Assembly: GCF_024346455.1 (NCBI RefSeq)
Contig: NZ_JAGQCY010000001.1
Coordinates: forward strand, 1 to 64,000
Direction of reading: 5' to 3'
Length of the DNA: 64,000 nucleotides
From: Cyanobium sp. Aljojuca 7A6
GTDB taxonomy: Bacteria > Cyanobacteriota > Cyanobacteriia > PCC-6307 > Cyanobiaceae
Every line of letters starts with the position of its first letter. The stretch's first letter is position 1. The translations under genes and the position numbers were made by a program. Positions 63,614 to 64,000 of the stretch are shown one piece after another. The notes beneath the pieces were generated by a model. It was not told where the DNA came from, made no database searches, and saw nothing but the letters and a program-made list of their open reading frames with translations.

Positions 63614-64000
63614 TCAGGCCACAAACCGCCCGTAGAGCCAGCGAACAAAGCCCCCTACCAGCGGCACCGGAGCAAAGGTGGGGCCGACGAAATCGAAATA
63701 GTCGCGGTGCTCGACGATCTTGCCGTCGGCGCCGAAGCGAAGCCGGGTCGTGCCGGGGTAGACGAATTCGATGCCTTTGATCTTCAGACCCATGGTCCAC
63801 TCCACGAAAGCCGTGTCGCCGGAGATGGCCACGGCGACAGGCTCAAGGAACACGTCGTCGCAACGCTGCATCAGTCCTTCCTGGGCGACGATGTAGGCGC
63901 TGAGGCCTCGCCGTTCCTGGGTCGGATCCTGGAAATGAACGTCCTCGTCGTAGACGGCCCGCCACTGCTGCGCCGTGGGACCGGGGGCGCCGTAGGGCTT
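63614..64000 (-). CDS. NTF2-like (SnoaL-like) protein, 5' end outside window
   Basis: The visible 128 codons run from beyond 64000 to the stop at 63614-63616. The chain opens in frame at 64000 and contains YDEDVHFQDPTQERRG, VEWTMGLKIKGIEFVYPG and VEHRDYFDF, the alternating strands of an NTF2/SnoaL-like barrel. Such proteins bind or convert small molecules and have varied roles. The frame reaches the window edge, so the N-terminus is missing. Confidence 0.75.
   Translation of the reverse strand, partial: KPYGAPGPTAQQWRAVYDEDVHFQDPTQERRGLSAYIVAQEGLMQRCDDVFLEPVAVAISGDTAFVEWTMGLKIKGIEFVYPGTTRLRFGADGKIVEHRDYFDFVGPTFAPVPLVGGFVRWLYGRFVA

Overview
The window is chromosomal DNA from a GC-rich unicellular cyanobacterium of the Synechococcus/Cyanobium type. 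Lineage markers read directly from the sequence are SasA with a KaiB-like sensor domain, PetH with an N-terminal CpcD-like linker domain, a BciB-type divinyl chlorophyllide reductase, a group 2 sigma factor, an RRM protein with a glycine-rich tail, DevBCA-type exporter genes and the petH-zwf-opcA-cbiA gene order. The genus is an inference from these genes and from base composition; no 16S rRNA gene is present.

Layout. 1-3 kb: the 3' end of an IS481-like transposase gene and a PAS/GAF/GGDEF/EAL protein. 3.1-6.4 kb: crtE, a divergent-PAP2 protein and a RecD-like helicase in overlapping order. 6.4-8 kb: a GAP-family membrane protein and a COQ4-like protein. 8-14 kb (minus strand): petH, zwf, opcA, cbiA and acylphosphatase. 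14-17.4 kb: a START-like protein, tRNA-Glu, sasA and two lineage-type genes. 17.4-26 kb: pepN, a GHL10 glycosidase, prs, an AroE-like dehydrogenase, a MarC protein and an LCP protein. 26-31.5 kb: bciB-malQ, a RodZ-like protein, a pseudouridine synthase and the sigma factor. 31.5-37.6 kb: the RNA-binding protein, small proteins, a DUF2339 membrane protein and an ABC1 kinase. 37.6-43.5 kb: a PLP decarboxylase, cbiT, cdsA, DUF2993, an FAD oxidoreductase fused to a secreted-type domain, and DUF1499. 43.6-48.2 kb: a hydrolase, a GldA-like dehydrogenase and clpC. 48.4-55.4 kb: rimI, then a compact plus-strand series lysA-cdaA-uppS-bioB-trhO-GST/DUF952-hypothetical. 55.6-64 kb: DUF2256, CorA, a TetR-devB-devC-devA exporter operon with a palindromic operator, a TerB/Mo-nitrogenase-C-domain protein, a PAS diguanylate cyclase and a truncated NTF2-like gene.

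The genes are mostly housekeeping and densely packed: no gap between genes exceeds 300 bases, and eleven neighbouring pairs share a four-base ATGA or GTGA stop/start overlap. Central themes are NADPH supply (zwf/opcA/petH), isoprenoid and chlorophyll synthesis (crtE, uppS, bciB), corrin synthesis (cbiA, cbiT), envelope functions (LCP, uppS, cdsA, exporter) and signalling (two GGDEF proteins, c-di-AMP cyclase, SasA, sigma factor). No CRISPR array, rRNA operon or prophage was seen. The least ordinary features are the FAD-oxidoreductase/secreted-domain fusion, the exporter operon with its operator and divergent TerB-like gene, the perfect inverted repeat in front of the sigma factor gene, and an AroE-like protein without the usual shikimate-binding serines.
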